Assembly: GCA_037576215.1 (NCBI GenBank)
Contig: JBANDB010000022.1
Span: 248,001 to 312,000 of the forward strand
From: Armillaria gallica
Taxonomy: Eukaryota > Basidiomycota > Agaricomycetes > Agaricales > Physalacriaceae
Direction of reading: 5' to 3'
DNA: 64,000 nt
Shown here: one piece after another, positions 60,241 to 64,000 of the stretch
Layout of the letters: every line of letters begins with the position of its first letter
Position numbering within the stretch: the first letter of the stretch is position 1
Translations under genes and position numbers: made by a program
Notes under the pieces: model-generated
What the model was told of the DNA's origin: nothing
What the model saw: only the letters and a program-made list of their open reading frames with translations
The model's database searches: none

Positions 60241-62927
60241 CGTCTCAATCTATGTATTGCCATTGTATTCTAATACAAGATTTGTTACATGCCTCTCTCA
60301 CGGGATCTAGTTCCCTTTGACGCAAGACTTCGAAAGGCCATTGCTCATTTCTTGAGCCAATCTCGTATTCACAGCTATTTGGGAGCAAAGGCGTTATAAT
60401 AATGTTTTTTCTTCCACTTCCGTTAGCGAAGGTCTGCACAATCCCCCACCAACGAGGACTGTGATAGCACAGTACTTCTTCAATGGCGTACAAATCGCTC
60501 AGCTGACTTATACCTACAACGTCGTTAGGTTCTACCTAAAAGGACCAAAGAACCTACTCCGCGCGCAAAATCTCTCCCCCTCAGCGTCTTTTATGCGCTG
60601 CTCTCAAAATTCGCATGTATTTCACCATGGGACAAATCGGGACTCCAGCATGGACGCTTTCACCTTGCTCGGCCCCTTTTATCCTCCACACATGTGAGCT
60701 GTCCCTACTCGGTCCGGGGCGAAAATGGAGAGTCCGCCTTTCCCTTTCCGTTCGCAGAAGAGTCCCAGGACTAGCAAAAGACATTTGGCTTACCGACGTC
60801 GGAGAAATGGCCACCAGATTCATGCCTCTCTTTCTTTAATATTGAGCGTGGACCACCACCACTACACGCATCAAATCAACTTCGACGTCGACGCCTTGAC
60901 ATTTCCCCATGTGCAGTCTTCCGACTGCGACGTTCTCCTCTCTTCAATAATTTTGGCTGTGTATCCCGCCGGAATACCTGCTCCTCACCATTGACATGTT
61001 CGGGGTCGTTACCATCCGCCACATCGTTCTTGCCGCAAGACCCGGCATGGGATATTCTGCCCTTGTAGCGCGCCTTTCCTTCGATGCGTCATCCCTCCCT
61101 TACCCTTGGAACGGACGAGGGAAATGTTATAGATGCTACGCTCCATGCGGAGCTGAAGGAAGACACAGTCTGTTGCATTGCTCAGGAGGAATGGATAAGA
61201 ATCGCTTGAGGAGGGACTCTTCTTCGGAAGGGACAAATGCAAGTTGTAGTCGCTCGTGACGATGGGATGACATTAAACGCAGAAAATAAACCTTGTCTTG
61301 CAGGTCAACATCGCCAATGCTATACCACGCAAACACACTATGATGTTGTGATAGTTAAGGAAATCGAAATCGTGCGAACTGGTGAACATCCCATCCGGGA
61401 AGTGACGAATTGGTCCGAGAAGCATGGGATATTTCTCGTTTGAGCTTTAAGCTCGAGTTATTCTTGATGCTATTTCGACGTGCGTGTTTTGAAGCCTGAA
61501 CATCGCTGCCATGCTTACGAGGGCTCCTGCTCTTTTAGGATTTTCCTCAGCGCTAGATACTTTTCCCTCCCTAGCATTGGAAGGACTAGGCCGTATACAA
61601 CTGTATGTGGTATTGTATCACTGTATAGAAGCAGCAGATTACCGGACATAAATAATATGACGCGTTCTTCTTCAGTACTACTCCGAGTAGGGCACAACTA
61701 CAACTCTTAACATTCGGGTAGCGTTAAGTCTTAACTAGAGAGTTCATATATTGAACCTGTTCTCAACGCTAAAGACCGCATAGCACTTTCCTGGTAGATC
61801 CAACTGAGCACGTATGCTGTCGGTGGCAATCAATGAGTTTTTCACCCGGAGAGGTGATGGCTGAATACGGAAAGACGACGAACCCGAGAAGCACCGGAAC
61901 TTTCTTGTTTGAGCATTAAGCTCGAGTCGGTCTTGATGGTAGCGTATGTCGCCTGAATCTCGAATTAGGGCCTGCGGATGAATCTCTGTAGACATCGCTG
62001 CTATGAGTACGAGGGTGACTGAGGGTATGCTGAACTTCAGATGCTGATACTCTCACATGCACACCAGCAATGTTAAGTGAGTCCCTCAGCACCAGATAAC
62101 ATTTCCCGTCTATGGTCTCCAGTAACCACGGTACGGTAGTATTTCACCTCCCTTTTTCGACCAGAACTTGAACATACTGACATCACCTCCAGTATAAATT
62201 GTCTCCGCGGCTTCAGACTGGTCCCGATGCCGAAGCGATCCCGTATCCTCTTACCGAGGAAGGAACGACGTGCCAGTATTCCTTTGTCCCCCCGGATCAC
62301 TATGCCGATCAATTTTGGGACTTGCGTCATAAGTCTTCGCCACCGTTTGAAGAAGACCCAGTCACCTATTACCTGTATGTGCTATTTCCTGAGTGCAGTA
62401 CAGCACCCGGTCAATAGCAGGATGGATCCCTTTCCTTCTTTTTGTGGTATTTCAACGTATGAATGACTTTTGAAGTCTGAGGTTTGACTCCGTGGATCCT
62501 CCTTCGGTGCGTAATTTGTTATTCCGACATACATATGATATCATACATGGATAGCCGCAGCATGTGCTCGTGGTCCACGTCAGTTCGAACAGGCATATCC
62601 GGGAGTCCATCGGTGTACATCATCGGATTAGGCTCATGATTCCGGCGGCAACGTTAACAGCCACAGCGGTGCAGCAGAAAAGGAAACCATACCGGGACAA
62701 TCAACAATGACTCTTCCTGCCAAACCCCATCCGATTTCTGAGTACCGCTTCGCGAATCCCCCGTCTAAATATACCCAGCAAGTGCTACTGCTCTCATTGC
62801 AATATTTCGCTCGCTGTTTCGCAACCATCAAAGTGAGCGGAAAATGGAACCAATGGACGAATGGACCTCTCGACAACCGTAAAAACATATGCAGCAACGG
62901 CAACTCAATCCAGGCAGTCGGAGCACA
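60241..62927. other. Intergenic, no supported gene
   Basis: Short ORFs up to 89 codons on both strands. Part of the first few hundred bases may still belong to the retroelement's right end. Confidence 0.4.
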
Positions 62928-62934
62928 TATAAAA
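62928..62934 (+). promoter_or_regulatory. TATA box of DUF6699-like b2
   Basis: TATAAAA, 42 nt before the ATG at 62976. Confidence 0.5.
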
Positions 62935-62975
62935 CGGGTGCGCATCTTTCATTGGATTCATTACCCAATATTACC

Positions 62976-63725
62976 ATGTCACAAGTGCCCACCAAACGAG
63001 TCCACTGGGAAGACGACTTCAATCGTAACTGTGCCCATCACCGCGCGCCCTTCTACGTGACATTCCTCGTCGACCCGACACCTCCCTCCCAGGGACAGTC
63101 GCTTCCCCAATCCCCCATCCCTATCTCATCCCCCAAGCACCGGCAATCGCCTCCCCCGCGTCCATGTCTCCGCCCGCCAGCGCTTTTCAAGCAACCACCC
63201 CTTCATCGAGCACCCTCGCCCTTCCCAGGACCCCGCCGTCATCCGATACTGCATCGGGCCGACACGGAACGAGCGACCCGAACGCCCCTCTCATCCACGA
63301 CGCGTCTCTCCATCCACCGTGCGCTTCGTCTGGGAACATGCCAGTCCCTCGACTTCTTCTCCCCAAACCGCGTCGTTGCGCACCCCCAAACCGCGTACGA
63401 ACCCGCGTCTAAACCGGCCTTTCAAAAGGTCTCCATCCTTGTCGAAATAGACAGCGTCGAGAGATTCAACATCGAGATCATCCGCAAGGACGGGATCCTC
63501 ACAGTCGAGGACATCCTCACGTGGGCGCAGAAGGTGCTAAGGGAACGCCTCGAGCCGAGAGTGATGGGCGGGTGCTATAAAGAGAAGTGCAGGTGTGGCT
63601 GTGGGCGGTATGTCGATAAGAAGAGCGACTTCACGACAGTCTTCGATGGTCTAAGTGTGAGGGGCGGCGACGGGGAACTCAACAAGTGGAGGATGCACTT
63701 GAGGAGGGTCAAGTCCAGAGTATAG
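62976..63725 (+). CDS. DUF6699-like protein b2
   Basis: Single-exon gene of 249 residues. The Met at 62976 (MSQVPTKRVHWEDDF) is chosen over an in-frame Met 29 codons upstream because it aligns with gene b1 and sits properly behind a TATA box. A Pro/Ser/Arg-rich middle is followed by the conserved domain: LRLGTCQSLDFFSPNRVVAHP, VSILVEIDSVERFNIE, TVEDILTWAQKVLRERLEP, a Cys cluster (CYKEKCRCGCGRYVD) and WRMHLRRVKSRV. The Cys cluster could bind a metal; b1 keeps it. The domain resembles DUF6699. It is the inverted partner of b1 at the other end of the window, clearly more diverged from it than a1 is from a2. Function unknown. Confidence 0.7.
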   Translation: MSQVPTKRVHWEDDFNRNCAHHRAPFYVTFLVDPTPPSQGQSLPQSPIPISSPKHRQSPPPRPCLRPPALFKQPPLHRAPSPFPGPRRHPILHRADTERATRTPLSSTTRLSIHRALRLGTCQSLDFFSPNRVVAHPQTAYEPASKPAFQKVSILVEIDSVERFNIEIIRKDGILTVEDILTWAQKVLRERLEPRVMGGCYKEKCRCGCGRYVDKKSDFTTVFDGLSVRGGDGELNKWRMHLRRVKSRV

Positions 63726-64000
63726 ACGCAGAGATTGAGAAGAAACAAATCGAAGATGTTGTACAGTAGGTAGAATCGGATCGCATTGGATGCCATATAC
63801 GTAACAGGAATGTACCACCACTGTAACAGTAGTAACACTATAGGTAGTCACAAATTTCGAGGAAGTACTATTATGAACTTAGCTTGATGTGACTGAGAAT
63901 CGGAAAACGACTTAGAATGGAACAATGCCCCTTGCCTTGCAGTATGTCCATAGAGACGCCCATCGCCTGGGCTATGGATGGGAGCAAGGATAGTTGTTGC
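63726..64000. other. 3' flank, nothing recognised
   Basis: AT-rich 3' flank of gene b2 up to the window edge. Confidence 0.4.

Noticed and set aside
1..64000. Mating-type locus interpretation of the palindromic layout
   Set aside because: No homeodomain, pheromone-receptor or CaaX pheromone gene is visible; mirror symmetry alone is not enough.
1..64000. CRISPR arrays, bacterial operons, ribosome binding sites
   Set aside because: The spliced genes show a eukaryotic genome, and no regularly spaced short repeats occur.
1..64000. tRNA and rRNA genes
   Set aside because: No convincing pair of A and B boxes with a foldable cloverleaf and no rRNA-like conserved stretch was noticed; a dedicated scan was not possible.

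Overview
The window reads as nuclear DNA of an agaricomycete (mushroom-forming basidiomycete). Genes are sparse and broken by many 40-65 nt GT-AG introns, and a TATA motif often lies 40-90 nt upstream of the start. Several protein types are typical of that group: F-box/LRR-like, DUF6699-like, HNH_2-like, DUF6534-like, GRGG-repeat (DUF3602-like) and DHA1-type MFS proteins. A tyrosine-recombinase (DIRS-type) retrotransposon is also present. Family names come from motif recognition by eye; no database search was run. Exon joins were checked by reading frame and splice signals only.

Layout. 1-1005: 3' part of an F-box/LRR-like gene. 4268-5083 (-): DUF6699-like gene 'b1'. 5.1-9.3 kb: largely empty, with one candidate small Cys-rich peptide and a 145-bp foldback repeat. 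9401-11912 (+): two tandem alpha/beta hydrolases (A, B). 13619-14287 (+): DUF6699-like gene 'a1'. 15791-17000 (-): RNase H1 with two hybrid-binding domains. 18146-19543 (-): alpha-oxoamine synthase. 20785-22255 (-): multipass membrane protein. 22877-23875 (+): GNAT acetyltransferase. 24306-24568: CACTA-like MITE. 24.6-31.1 kb: gene-poor. 31147-31945 (+): GRGG-repeat protein. 34403-34868 (+): RNase H1 pseudogene. 36099-36767 (-): DUF6699-like gene 'a2'. 38332-39361 (+): HNH_2-like protein. 41064-43028 (-): 12-exon MFS transporter. 43328-49292 (-): hydrolases C and D plus relics. 45.0-46.7 kb (+): broken DUF6534-like gene. 54.8-60.1 kb: degenerate DIRS-like retroelement. 62976-63725 (+): DUF6699-like gene 'b2'.

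The main result is architectural. Four gene families occur twice, in mirrored order and opposite orientation. Left arm: DUF6699b(-), hydrolases(+), DUF6699a(+), RNase H1(-). Right arm read inward to outward: RNase H1 pseudogene(+), DUF6699a(-), hydrolases(-), DUF6699b(+). This is best explained by an old, large inverted segmental duplication. The two inner pairs place its axis near 25 kb, beside the MITE. Later changes include separate tandem amplification of the hydrolase in each arm, decay of one RNase H1 copy, and enlargement of the right arm by unique genes and the retroelement. The arms flank a unique centre holding the oxoamine synthase, membrane protein, acetyltransferase and GRGG-repeat genes. 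I see no metabolic pathway linking these genes; the shared theme is duplication and decay.
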